Shown here in pieces: positions 17,114 through 24,850 of a DNA stretch of 45,088 nucleotides (the first letter of the stretch is position 1; every line of letters begins with the position of its first letter). The translations under genes were made by a program, and so were the position numbers. This stretch comes from Hyphococcus sp. (lineage in GTDB: Bacteria > Pseudomonadota > Alphaproteobacteria > Caulobacterales > Parvularculaceae), in NCBI GenBank assembly GCA_013002535.1, contig JABDJK010000058.1:1-45088 (forward strand), in the 5' to 3' direction. The notes below the pieces were generated by a model. That model made no database searches, had not been told where the DNA came from, and was given only the letters and a program-made list of their open reading frames with translations.

Positions 17114-18802
17114 ATGTCCCGTCCATCGAATTTCCTAAACTTGATCATAGCTGTAATGATCGTTTCAGTCACAATCGCTGACGATGCATTCGCCAACGAA
17201 ACCAACAAAATTCGAGGCCATCTCAACACTGCGCTTGAAGCTAAGGCCACAATGCAGCAAGCCCTCGCCAACATTGAAAATTTCGATTTCAATAAAATCT
17301 ATTGCATCGGTGCTGATGACGAGGAAAGGGAATCGCACCGAAAATCCTTGGGCACACTTAAGGCTGCCGGCAATACCGCGTATAAGAATGCTACAAGCGT
17401 TAAAAATACACTCACCGGATTTGCGGGCAAAGGTAACGGCAGAGTTCGCAAACTCAACTCGTTGAGTAACGGCGCCGAAGCCGGTACGGCGATAGCGAAC
17501 AAATCCTTTTATCGCGGATTAGACACGCTAAACCAGAAGATCGAAAATGCCTACGATGATGCGCTTTCAAAAATAAAAGAAAAAACAAAATACTGCGATG
17601 CAACAGAAGATAAAGCGGCAGACGCATCTTCACCGGCGGCGCCCTCTTCGCCCGGCAAATCGAGACCTGCGCCCGTGTCAGATGACGTCGCCGACAAAGC
17701 TGTAGAATATTTGGCGGAGATTGAGCTGACCGGAGAATATCAGGAATTTGATCTCCCAAAACAGCCTGACATTCTTTGTTCTGAAGTAGAGAAAAATGCT
17801 CTTAGCCGAGAATTTTTTCGCCTGGAGAAATTAGCAATCGCAAATCACCGCATCGCGCGAAAACTGCGGCTCAGCATTTTCGAAAAGATGGACGAATATA
17901 AAATCGCCCAGCGCGCAACGATCGAAGGCTCTACGGAATTTCAAGCATTCGAAGTAGTATTGACGAAGCTTGGCGCCGCTTTTGATAATGCGGTCCAAGA
18001 AGTCGAACGCCGAACACAAGCGCTTGACGATGTTCGAGCTAAACAACGCAAGCTTTGGGATACGCCGGTCGTCGATTGTTCTAAAAAAGACGATCGCGCG
18101 GATACTGAAGTAGGCGTTATCGACCGCTTGAAGTCCGCGCGCCGCGCCGCGCCGGACTACAAAGGCGCAAGCGAATCCCGATTTGGCTTTCCGGATTTCG
18201 GCAAAATCGACCGCCGCCGCCTTGCTACCGGCGGAACCGGTTTTGACGGCAGTGAAGCCGAGAAAGCCGTTCGAGATGCCGCCAAAAAAGTCGATATGAG
18301 CCCACGCGTTTATATTGTTGAAGAACCGGCTATATTCGCCGACCCAATGACTTCTCGAAGCGCTCCAGCACGAATCGTCTCACCGGCAATCGACACGGCG
18401 CCGACGAAAGTCGCTTCGCCTTTACACGAGCTCGAACCAACACCCGGGATGGCAAGTGCGAGTTCATCGGTTCTCCCGTCCGAAACGCGTGATGCGCGGT
18501 CATTCAAATCTATCGATGTCTCGGTTGATCATTCGAAAGAAGTGACTATTGCGAAACCTGCGCCAACACCGACTACAACAACAGCGAGGTCGGCGCCGAA
18601 AACGACGCCGGTTACCGAAAAAAAACCACTTGTCTTTAATGGAACTTACGCCCCGCACCCCGGCGCACCGACCAGCGAAAGCGGCACAATGACCGCTGTC
18701 GAGACGCCGCCCTTGGTCATCCTCGATTATCTTGGCAATCCGGTTGGAACTAAAATTACCGACGATGAGAAAACAAAGTCATCGCCGCCAAAAGGAGAGT
18801 AA
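17114..18802 (+). CDS. exported Cys-bracketed helical repeat protein, two units (paralogue)
   Basis: A 562-aa paralogue of the protein at 14308; no known family. ATG at 17114 follows GGAGAGAAACA and opens a Sec signal MSRPSNFLNLIIAVMIVSVT with cleavage near AFA-NE. Exactly four cysteines occur in the whole protein, in two pairs: C64-C161 and C222-C322. The unit starts match the paralogue (NFDFNKIYC against NFPIKDVYC; DILCSEVEKNAL against YACSWEEKQAL). After a linker comes GGTGFDGSEAEKAV (373-386), then AIFADP, a long Pro/Ser/Thr/Ala-rich and probably disordered tail and a terminal PPLVILDYLGNP motif, all shared with the paralogue. Its own promoter region holds a Crp-like site and it ends at a strong terminator. 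Long coiled helices closed by disulphides suggest an envelope or extracellular structural part. Confidence 0.8.
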   Translation: MSRPSNFLNLIIAVMIVSVTIADDAFANETNKIRGHLNTALEAKATMQQALANIENFDFNKIYCIGADDEERESHRKSLGTLKAAGNTAYKNATSVKNTLTGFAGKGNGRVRKLNSLSNGAEAGTAIANKSFYRGLDTLNQKIENAYDDALSKIKEKTKYCDATEDKAADASSPAAPSSPGKSRPAPVSDDVADKAVEYLAEIELTGEYQEFDLPKQPDILCSEVEKNALSREFFRLEKLAIANHRIARKLRLSIFEKMDEYKIAQRATIEGSTEFQAFEVVLTKLGAAFDNAVQEVERRTQALDDVRAKQRKLWDTPVVDCSKKDDRADTEVGVIDRLKSARRAAPDYKGASESRFGFPDFGKIDRRRLATGGTGFDGSEAEKAVRDAAKKVDMSPRVYIVEEPAIFADPMTSRSAPARIVSPAIDTAPTKVASPLHELEPTPGMASASSSVLPSETRDARSFKSIDVSVDHSKEVTIAKPAPTPTTTTARSAPKTTPVTEKKPLVFNGTYAPHPGAPTSESGTMTAVETPPLVILDYLGNPVGTKITDDEKTKSSPPKGE

Positions 18803-18823
18803 AATCCAAAACGGTCTTAAATG

Positions 18824-18854
18824 CGGCCCGGAAGTTCAATTTCCGGGCCGTTTT
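18824..18854 (+). terminator. rho-independent terminator
   Basis: CGGCCCGGAA (18824-18833) pairs with TTCCGGGCCG (18841-18850) around a 7-nt loop, followed by TTTTCGTTT. It separates the repeat protein from the Crp-family gene. Confidence 0.88.
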
Positions 18855-18904
18855 CGTTTGCGCGCTATTCATGTCATATTGTAGTGAAACGCGATGAGAT
18901 TTTG

Positions 18905-19609
18905 ATGAGCGATCTAACGGACAGTCTAAAGTGGGAATTGAAAAAGAACCCGCTATTTCAAGACCTCGACGACGAAACGTTTGACCGGCTCCTACAATCC
19001 GCTTCCCCCAAAATTCACAAAGCCCGGTCGACGGTCTTTCATCAGGGCGACGCGGGCGGATCAATGCAACTCATTCTCTCGGGCCAAATCAAAATCAGCA
19101 CTGTAAATGCAACCGGAAAAGAATGCGTACTCGCCTTTATGGGACCGGGCGATGTCATTGGTGAAATGAGCATGCTGGACGGCGGGCCGCGTACAGCCAG
19201 CGCTGTTGTTATGGAGCAATCGCGCGTTCTGGAATTGACCCGACTGTCGTTTAACCGCGTGCTAGAAAACAACCCTTCGACGGGCGTGAAGATCATTGAA
19301 ATTTTGTGCAAACGGCTGCGCGCCACTTCAGCGATGGTGGAGGATGCAACCTTAATCACCGCAGCCCCGCGTCTGTCACGGACGCTTTTGCGGCTTGCTG
19401 AACAAAACGGTGTAGAAGCCGACGGCGGCACAATGATTGATCTGAACCTGTCGCAATCAACATTGGGCGCTTACGCTGGTCTTTTGCGTGAGAGCGTAAA
19501 TCGACAATTGCGCGCATGGGAAGCTGAAAACATTGTCGCCAAGCACGACAATAAAATCGTGATTTTAGATAAAGCAGCACTCGCAGAAATCAGCGAAAGC
19601 GCAATTTGA
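18905..19609 (+). CDS. Crp-family cAMP-responsive regulator
   Basis: A 234-aa Crp/Fnr-family activator. The cyclic-nucleotide domain (about 16-135) has the phosphate cassette GEMSMLDGGPRTASA (86-100) with G86-E87 and R96-T97, which bind the cAMP ribose-phosphate in Crp. The dimer helix has T141-S142 at the positions of Crp T127-S128, which contact adenine. The winged helix reads LLRESVNRQL, matching the Crp recognition residues R180, E181 and R185 (here R195, E196, R200). It should therefore bind cAMP and TGTGA-like sites. No FNR-type iron-sulphur cysteine set is present. ATG at 18905 is chosen because the longer frame (18821) starts inside the terminator. With the cyclase at 10311 and sites at 13032 and 17022, it could form a local circuit; this is inference. 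Confidence 0.9.
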   Translation: MSDLTDSLKWELKKNPLFQDLDDETFDRLLQSASPKIHKARSTVFHQGDAGGSMQLILSGQIKISTVNATGKECVLAFMGPGDVIGEMSMLDGGPRTASAVVMEQSRVLELTRLSFNRVLENNPSTGVKIIEILCKRLRATSAMVEDATLITAAPRLSRTLLRLAEQNGVEADGGTMIDLNLSQSTLGAYAGLLRESVNRQLRAWEAENIVAKHDNKIVILDKAALAEISESAI

Positions 19610-19904
19610 GCGATGCCTATTCGCTACCGGCTCAAATCAGAAACAAAGCCGGATTGAAAATATGGACTTTTTTAAAATTACGAAACATTTTTTTCCTGCA
19701 GTCTTTGGTCCGAATATGCGAAAGACTTCACAGTTTGCGCTGGACTTACGACAGAATTCCTCAAATCGGACTTAAGGCTTCGAATATGAATCTCGGGATA
19801 GCCACGCAGCATTAATCAAGAACAATTTATTTTTGCGCAACCGAAGATGTCGTTGTTCAATTTTTATCGGCGAACCGAATTCACGGCACGATCATTACCT
19901 AAAT
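19610..19904. other. intergenic stretch, no gene recognised
   Basis: The AT-rich sequence after the Crp-family gene contains a 69-codon frame (19606-19815) with no family likeness or ribosome site, which I do not call. No terminator hairpin with a T-run is visible. The right-hand end leads into the promoter of the BlaI-like gene. Confidence 0.5.
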
Positions 19905-19949
19905 AATTAGTTGACACCGACGCCACTGCAATTGTAATGTCAACTAATT
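19905..19949. promoter_or_regulatory. perfect 12-bp inverted repeat and promoter of the blaI-like operon
   Basis: AATTAGTTGACA (19905-19916) and TGTCAACTAATT (19938-19949) are perfect inverted copies 21 bp apart. The left copy contains a consensus -35 TTGACA; TAATGT (19935-19940) after an 18-bp gap is a possible -10 beside the right copy. Polymerase would therefore cover both arms. BlaI/MecI-type repressors bind dyads at their own promoters, so the first gene product is the likely ligand. The arm spacing (33 bp centre to centre, about three helical turns) would place two dimers, or one looped complex, on the same face. Confidence 0.55.
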
Positions 19950-19963
19950 CTTTAGGAGATAAT

Positions 19964-20353
19964 GTGGCAAGGAAAGCGTCCAAAACTTTGACCGAAGCCG
20001 AACAGCGCATCATGAAAATTTTGTGGCGGCTGAAGGAAGCAAGCGTACGCGACGTTGCAAATGAGCTTTCGAAAGATAAAGCCACCGCCTACAATACTGT
20101 CCTGACAATCCTAGGCATTCTTCATCGCAAAAAATATGTGAAATTCCGCCGCAACGGGCGGGCCCATGTCTATCGCCCCGCTGTCAGTCAAGCGAGCGCA
20201 CAACACGAAGCGTTTGATCATCTCATCACGCGGTTTTTCGGCGGATCAAAAAACGCCTTCGCGCAATATCTCATCGATGAGGAAAAGATCGACGCTAACG
20301 AATTAAATCGCCTCAAGGCCCTTGCACAAAAAGCAAAAGGAATAAAACCATGA
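19964..20353 (+). CDS. BlaI/MecI-family transcriptional repressor
   Basis: A 129-aa winged-helix repressor of the BlaI/MecI/CopY family: TEAEQRIMKILWRLKEASVRDVANEL, then the reading helix KATAYNTVLTILGILHRKKYV and the wing RNGRAHVYRP, with a C-terminal dimer helix region. The GTG at 19964 is chosen because AGGAG lies 5 nt before it; an in-frame ATG at 19937 would place the start inside the inverted repeat. Its TGA overlaps the ATG of the M56 protease (ATGA). The family normally represses its operon until the membrane protease partner is activated and the repressor is cut. Confidence 0.88.
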   Translation: MARKASKTLTEAEQRIMKILWRLKEASVRDVANELSKDKATAYNTVLTILGILHRKKYVKFRRNGRAHVYRPAVSQASAQHEAFDHLITRFFGGSKNAFAQYLIDEEKIDANELNRLKALAQKAKGIKP

Positions 20354-21798
20354 TTGCTTCCGCAGTCTACGTTTTTTTTCTGACGGCGCTGTGGCAAGGC
20401 GCAATCATCACCGCCGCCACTTTCGCTGCGGTCCGGATCTTTCGTATTGCCGACGCATCATCGCGCGCGAATATTTGGTCGATGGCGTTTTTCGCATCCG
20501 TAGTTTTACCATTCTCCATTTTCCTCCCCGGCGCCGGCATTGAAATCTCGCCTCCAGGCGACGCACAAGAGAAAGAGTTTGTAACGCTAGCGGCGCCAGC
20601 CGCATATGAATTTTTCCATACTTCAACCAGCGGGCCGCGGCGGGTAATCGGTTATCATGATCTTATAGCGCCAGTGTTCCTGTTGTTCTGGATCGCCGGC
20701 GCGCTTTGGCGCACGACCGGTTTGGCCCTTGACGCCGCAGCCATGGAAAAAATGCGGCGAGAAAGCGTGCGGCTTTCCGGCGCGAAGTTCGGCCTGCCGG
20801 AAAACACTGACATCCGGCTCCACGCCAGCCTCAGTAGTCCCATTGCCGCAGGTCTTTTCCGGCCGTCCATTATTTTGCCGGCCGCTATATTCGAGGAAAG
20901 TTGTGATGCGCTGCGCGGCGCGGTCGCCCATGAGTTCGCCCATGTGAAGCGAGGCGATCTTGTTTCAAATTGCGCTGAGGCCGCCGTGCTCTGTCTTTTC
21001 TGGTGGAACCCGTCATTGTATTTCATCCGAAACGCCATCGCCGAAAATCGTGAAATGGCTTGCGACGATCATGCGGTCATGCAGACAAAGAATACTGGCG
21101 AGTACGCGTCCGCGCTCGTTTCTTGCGCAGAACGCGCGATGACACCCGGTTTAACGACGCATGCGCTGGCCACCTCACTCGGCGTCGCAGGTGGTCCGTC
21201 CGGACTCGGCCGCCGCCTCGCTCGTCTGGCCGACGGCAACTACACGCCTCAGAAACGGACGGCCAGGTCACGGCTGTTGCTTGCCGGCGCCGCGATCGCT
21301 GCGGTAACAACTTGCGCTGCTGCCGCGGCGCCGCGCGTTGACGTTAAATCCTTCGCTGCTGCGTCGCCTTTTGCACGGGCGGCGCCGCGTTCGCATTCCG
21401 AGCGGCTTGGACGCGAGCTTGTCGAAGCAGTTATCGACGACGATATAGCCCGCGCAGAAAATCTGCTCGCGAACGGCGCCGACATCGACGCGGTGCTTGA
21501 AGGCGATGGCACGCCGCTAATTGCGGCTGTCAATAACGACTGTTTTGGTTTTGCGAGTTGGCTGATCGCTAACGGCGCCAATGTCGACGCTTATGCGCGC
21601 TATGACGAAACTGCGCTGATATCCGCCGTGCGCAACAGCGACGCTGTCATGGTGCGCTTGCTTATTACCGCTGGCGCCAATGTAAATCTTACTGCAAAGA
21701 CTGAAACGGGCAAATTGCGTTCGCCGTTGGGCGAAGCGCGACGGCAGGGGCGCCGTGAAATAGCGCAACTTTTGATCAGCCGCGGCGCCGTTCAATAA
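20350..21798 (+). CDS. M56 (BlaR1-like) membrane metalloprotease with C-terminal ankyrin repeats
   Basis: A 482-aa membrane protein. N-terminal helices (about 5-30, 43-60 and 105-122) precede the M56 zinc protease domain with HEFAH at 194-198 and the third-ligand region ENREMACDD (232-240). A last membrane helix lies near 308-328. In BlaR1 the following domain is a beta-lactam-binding penicillin sensor; here residues 352-482 are instead four ankyrin-type repeats (for example LVEAVIDDDIARAENLLANG, GTPLIAAVNNDCFGFASWLI and ETALISAVRNSDAVMVRLLI). By BlaR1 topology the ankyrin part would be outside the cytoplasm and could sense a protein rather than a drug. It overlaps the repressor by 4 bp and sits 17 bp before the S41-like protease. 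The signal it detects is unknown. Confidence 0.87.
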   Translation: MIASAVYVFFLTALWQGAIITAATFAAVRIFRIADASSRANIWSMAFFASVVLPFSIFLPGAGIEISPPGDAQEKEFVTLAAPAAYEFFHTSTSGPRRVIGYHDLIAPVFLLFWIAGALWRTTGLALDAAAMEKMRRESVRLSGAKFGLPENTDIRLHASLSSPIAAGLFRPSIILPAAIFEESCDALRGAVAHEFAHVKRGDLVSNCAEAAVLCLFWWNPSLYFIRNAIAENREMACDDHAVMQTKNTGEYASALVSCAERAMTPGLTTHALATSLGVAGGPSGLGRRLARLADGNYTPQKRTARSRLLLAGAAIAAVTTCAAAAAPRVDVKSFAAASPFARAAPRSHSERLGRELVEAVIDDDIARAENLLANGADIDAVLEGDGTPLIAAVNNDCFGFASWLIANGANVDAYARYDETALISAVRNSDAVMVRLLITAGANVNLTAKTETGKLRSPLGEARRQGRREIAQLLISRGAVQ

Positions 21799-21815
21799 AA
21801 ATCAGGAGAAAACCA

Positions 21816-23474
21816 GTGTTTAAATCCATTGCGACTCTCTTATTGTGTTTTCTTCTCACATCCTTCGCAGCCCGCGCTCAGACAAGAGAACTTACAGACA
21901 GCCAATGGCGGGAAGATATTGCTGCGGCGGTTGAGGCCGTCCGTAAAGATCACCCGGACCCGTTTCGAGGGCTTTCATCTGAAGAATTTGACGCCAAAGT
22001 CGCGGCGCTGATTGTGGATTTACCGTCGCTACCCACAGATAACGACATTGCGTTGCGTCTCGCAGCGCTCTTCGCGCTTATTGAAGACGGTCACACCAGG
22101 CTGTCGCTGCCGCGATCCATTCCAGAACTTGGGTTCAATCCGGCGCACTCAAATGATGAGCCGGCCCATAAATCTATGACGTTCTCAAGTTTGCCGTTCC
22201 GATTCTACCTGTTCGAGGAAGGGCTCTACATCGTCGAAACCATAAATGGATTTAAGGGATATATCGGCGCAAAAGTAATTAAATTCGGCAACACGGCGGT
22301 TGAAGATGCCGTGACGGCGGTCCGCCCAATTCTTTATGCGGAAAACGACTACACTGCAAAGACTTATGCTGCAGACCGGCTCGCGCTGACCGACATTCTC
22401 AAGCATTTCGGATTAATCGACAACGTAGATGCCGTTTCCCTAACGCTTGAGCGCAACGGCGAAACCGAAATGCTTTCCATCGCGCCCCCCGCCGGCGGCG
22501 AATACGAAATTGTGAAGGCCGAATTCGATACGCCGCCGCTCGCCAAACAAAACAACGGCAAAAAGCGATGGTTTGCGCGTATTCCGGGGGAGCGCGCTTT
22601 ATATATCAGGATGGACAAAATCGAGATGTTTCCGGAAACGCCTACCGCCGATTTCATGGCGGAGGCGCTACGCGAAGCGAAACGCATAAGAGCAAGGAAA
22701 ATTCTTCTCGATCTGCGTGATAATACGGGCGGGTCAGCGTCTTTCAACGCAGCCATCGTCAACGCGTTCGCGCAAAGCGAATACAATGAATATGGACGAT
22801 TGTTCGTACTGACAGGCCGGACGACATTTTCCGCAGCGAGCATGCTGATGGTTGCATTTGAGGAGTACGTAAATGCGATCTTTGTCGGCGAGCCATCTGG
22901 TGCGAGACCAACAACCTATGGCGATCCGAGAAAAGTACAATTGCCAAACAGCGGCCTGACTCTTCGCGTTTCCACGCTGACCTGGCCGTCGTCTTTTGCA
23001 GGAGACTTTCGGCCCTTCATCGAAACGCACATTGATGCACCGCCAACTGCCGCAGATTTCTTTGCAGGCGAGGATTCCGCCATTACAGCCGCATTAACCT
23101 ATGTGCCGCCGGACGGTCCCGCCGCACAGATGGCTGAACTCTTCGAAAAAGAAAAACTTCAGTCAGGACTTATTCGTTTCTTCACTTGGCTTCGCTCGCC
23201 GATAGACGGGACGCATGAAGACGCCGCAGACGATCTGATCGCCTACGGCCACGATTATCTCGATAAAGTGGAGCTTCAAAAAGGACGTTTTATGATGGCA
23301 ATGGCGCGAGACTATTTTCCGACGAACGCCGACGCGCGCGCCGGGCTAGGCCGCGCAATGGAACTTAATGACGATCCTGAAAGCGCCCGTGAACGGTATA
23401 AAGAAGCGCTTGAACTCGATCCCGACCATGAAGGCGCGAAAGAAGGTCTCGCGCGCCTCGCCGCGCAAGATTAG
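21816..23474 (+). CDS. exported S41-family-like peptidase with TPR tail
   Basis: A 552-aa protein with a Sec signal (MFKSIATLLLCFLLTSFAA, cleavage about ARA-QT). Residues about 28-420 resemble C-terminal-processing (S41, tail-specific) proteases: EDGHTRL (90-96), ILLDLRDNTGGS (296-307), VLTGRTTFSAASM with the candidate nucleophile S339 and VGEPSGARPTTYGD (357-370). The catalytic lysine/dyad cannot be fixed by eye. Residues about 478-552 contain TPR-like helices (NADARAGLGRAMELNDDPES, YKEALELDPDHEGAKEGL). It is third in the operon with the BlaI-like repressor and M56 protease (17 bp gap), so it is probably the effector they control, perhaps in envelope protein turnover. That role is inferred. 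Confidence 0.82.
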   Translation: MFKSIATLLLCFLLTSFAARAQTRELTDSQWREDIAAAVEAVRKDHPDPFRGLSSEEFDAKVAALIVDLPSLPTDNDIALRLAALFALIEDGHTRLSLPRSIPELGFNPAHSNDEPAHKSMTFSSLPFRFYLFEEGLYIVETINGFKGYIGAKVIKFGNTAVEDAVTAVRPILYAENDYTAKTYAADRLALTDILKHFGLIDNVDAVSLTLERNGETEMLSIAPPAGGEYEIVKAEFDTPPLAKQNNGKKRWFARIPGERALYIRMDKIEMFPETPTADFMAEALREAKRIRARKILLDLRDNTGGSASFNAAIVNAFAQSEYNEYGRLFVLTGRTTFSAASMLMVAFEEYVNAIFVGEPSGARPTTYGDPRKVQLPNSGLTLRVSTLTWPSSFAGDFRPFIETHIDAPPTAADFFAGEDSAITAALTYVPPDGPAAQMAELFEKEKLQSGLIRFFTWLRSPIDGTHEDAADDLIAYGHDYLDKVELQKGRFMMAMARDYFPTNADARAGLGRAMELNDDPESARERYKEALELDPDHEGAKEGLARLAAQD

Positions 23475-23588
23475 GGCGCGAGACATGTTTCACCGGGCGC
23501 GAAAAAATCAAAAGACGCAGTTTTTACCTAGGCGCCGGCATTGCTGAAGAAATTGCAGTGAAAACAATTGTATAAAGTGGGAGGTTTT

Positions 23589-24548
23589 ATGTTTTTATTT
23601 TCGAGATGTACCGCAGCTGGAATTGTAGCCTTGGTAACAACGGCGTGCGCACAAGACGCGATAAATGCTGAAAAGAAAATATCGTATGCGACGTCTTTCG
23701 ATCCGGGCGGCTGTTTGGTGGAGCATATCGCTGTCGACACTAGTCGGGGCCAGTTTCACTTTGACGGATTGTCGCCTGACGGCAGCAAGTTGGCGGTGGG
23801 TTGGGATCGCAATGGCGAACAAAGCGGTCTTTACCTTCTTGATCTTTATTCCGGCGCGCGGACAGATATTGCGAATCTCAACAACGGAGCGGTGTTTTCG
23901 CCGGACGGAAATAAACTACTCAATATTTTTCCTACGGAGAACGGAAGGACAGATATTGTCGAGTACGATCTTGCAACCGGCGAAATGACAACTATAGCGC
24001 CGCACGATAATTGGGAGTGGCTTGCCAGTTACTCTTCCGATGGCGAGCTTATCTTGTTTAATTCTTATCGAACTGGCGCATCAGATATCTATACTTATCG
24101 GCAATCCGATGGGGCGCTGAAACGATGGACTGATTTTGAAGGTTATGAAGCACACGCGCAATTTTCTCCCAACGATTCAAAAATACTGTTCAATCGTCAG
24201 GATGACGGCGAAGACTACAATTTATATGTTATTGATACGGAAACCGGCAATATTTCGCAATTGACCGACGAAGCTACAGAAGAGGGTTACGCGAGTTGGT
24301 CGCCAGACGGCGACACCGTCGTTTTCGCATCGGATCACCTGCAGGCCACCGGCGAAACCGATCTTTATCTAATAAATTCCGACGGCGAAAATGTTCGTCG
24401 GATAACGGATCATCCGGCGAAAGACGAGTACCCGTTCTTTTCGCCGGATGGGAGATACATATACTTCAATTCCTACCGCAGCGATCCGAAAGGGCTTTAC
24501 CGAATTGAATTGGACAGCGACTTGAACTGCGTGAAATCCGCATCGTAA
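23589..24548 (+). CDS. TolB-like beta-propeller protein, probable lipoprotein
   Basis: A 319-aa exported protein. ATG at 23589 follows a strong GGGAGG. The N-terminus MFLFSRCTAAGIVALVTTAC looks like a lipoprotein signal with C20 as the modified residue, though TTAC is a loose lipobox. The rest is a run of PD40/TolB propeller blades: FDGLSPDGSKLAVG, AVFSPDGNKLLN, ASYSSDGELILFNSY, AQFSPNDSKILFN, ASWSPDGDTVVFAS and PFFSPDGRYIYFNSY, each with the SPDG turn. It is 114 bp after the S41-like gene and may be separately transcribed. Propellers of this type bind proteins or peptides in the periplasm; the ligand is not known. Confidence 0.82.
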   Translation: MFLFSRCTAAGIVALVTTACAQDAINAEKKISYATSFDPGGCLVEHIAVDTSRGQFHFDGLSPDGSKLAVGWDRNGEQSGLYLLDLYSGARTDIANLNNGAVFSPDGNKLLNIFPTENGRTDIVEYDLATGEMTTIAPHDNWEWLASYSSDGELILFNSYRTGASDIYTYRQSDGALKRWTDFEGYEAHAQFSPNDSKILFNRQDDGEDYNLYVIDTETGNISQLTDEATEEGYASWSPDGDTVVFASDHLQATGETDLYLINSDGENVRRITDHPAKDEYPFFSPDGRYIYFNSYRSDPKGLYRIELDSDLNCVKSAS

Positions 24549-24850
24549 GCGTTGACAATAATTCAGAATAGATCAGTGACCTTAATGTCGGCGCCCCAAA
24601 GTAAGTCGAATAGCATCACGCTAGTTCGTTCGCCTCGCTTGATCGCTTTAAAGATCAATCCCTGCACTCACCAGCGGCACGGACTTCCGAAAAATCCTCA
24701 AACCGGTAATTAGGCACGGATGCAGCGAACGCGAAAATCTCGCCCAAAGGCGGTCATTGACCGCTGTGATTTCGATGACTGCAACGGATACTTTCAAAGT
24801 TTTACATCACATCAATGAATACTGAGGGTGAACAGTCGGGGCTTCAGCCA
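24549..24850. other. intergenic stretch with two small palindromes, no gene
   Basis: No coding signal. TTGATC (24639-24644) pairs with GATCAA (24653-24658) over an 8-nt loop, and GCGGTCATTGACCGC (24750-24764) is a 15-bp dyad with 7-bp arms. Neither is followed by a T-run. The region separates convergent genes, so one hairpin may help stop transcription. Confidence 0.35.

Noticed and set aside
18821-18904. Upstream extension of the Crp-family frame
   Set aside because: It begins inside the rho-independent terminator of the preceding gene and adds non-family sequence.
19606-19815. 69-codon open frame after the Crp-family gene
   Set aside because: It starts by overlapping the Crp stop, has no ribosome site and no family likeness, and shows no coding character.
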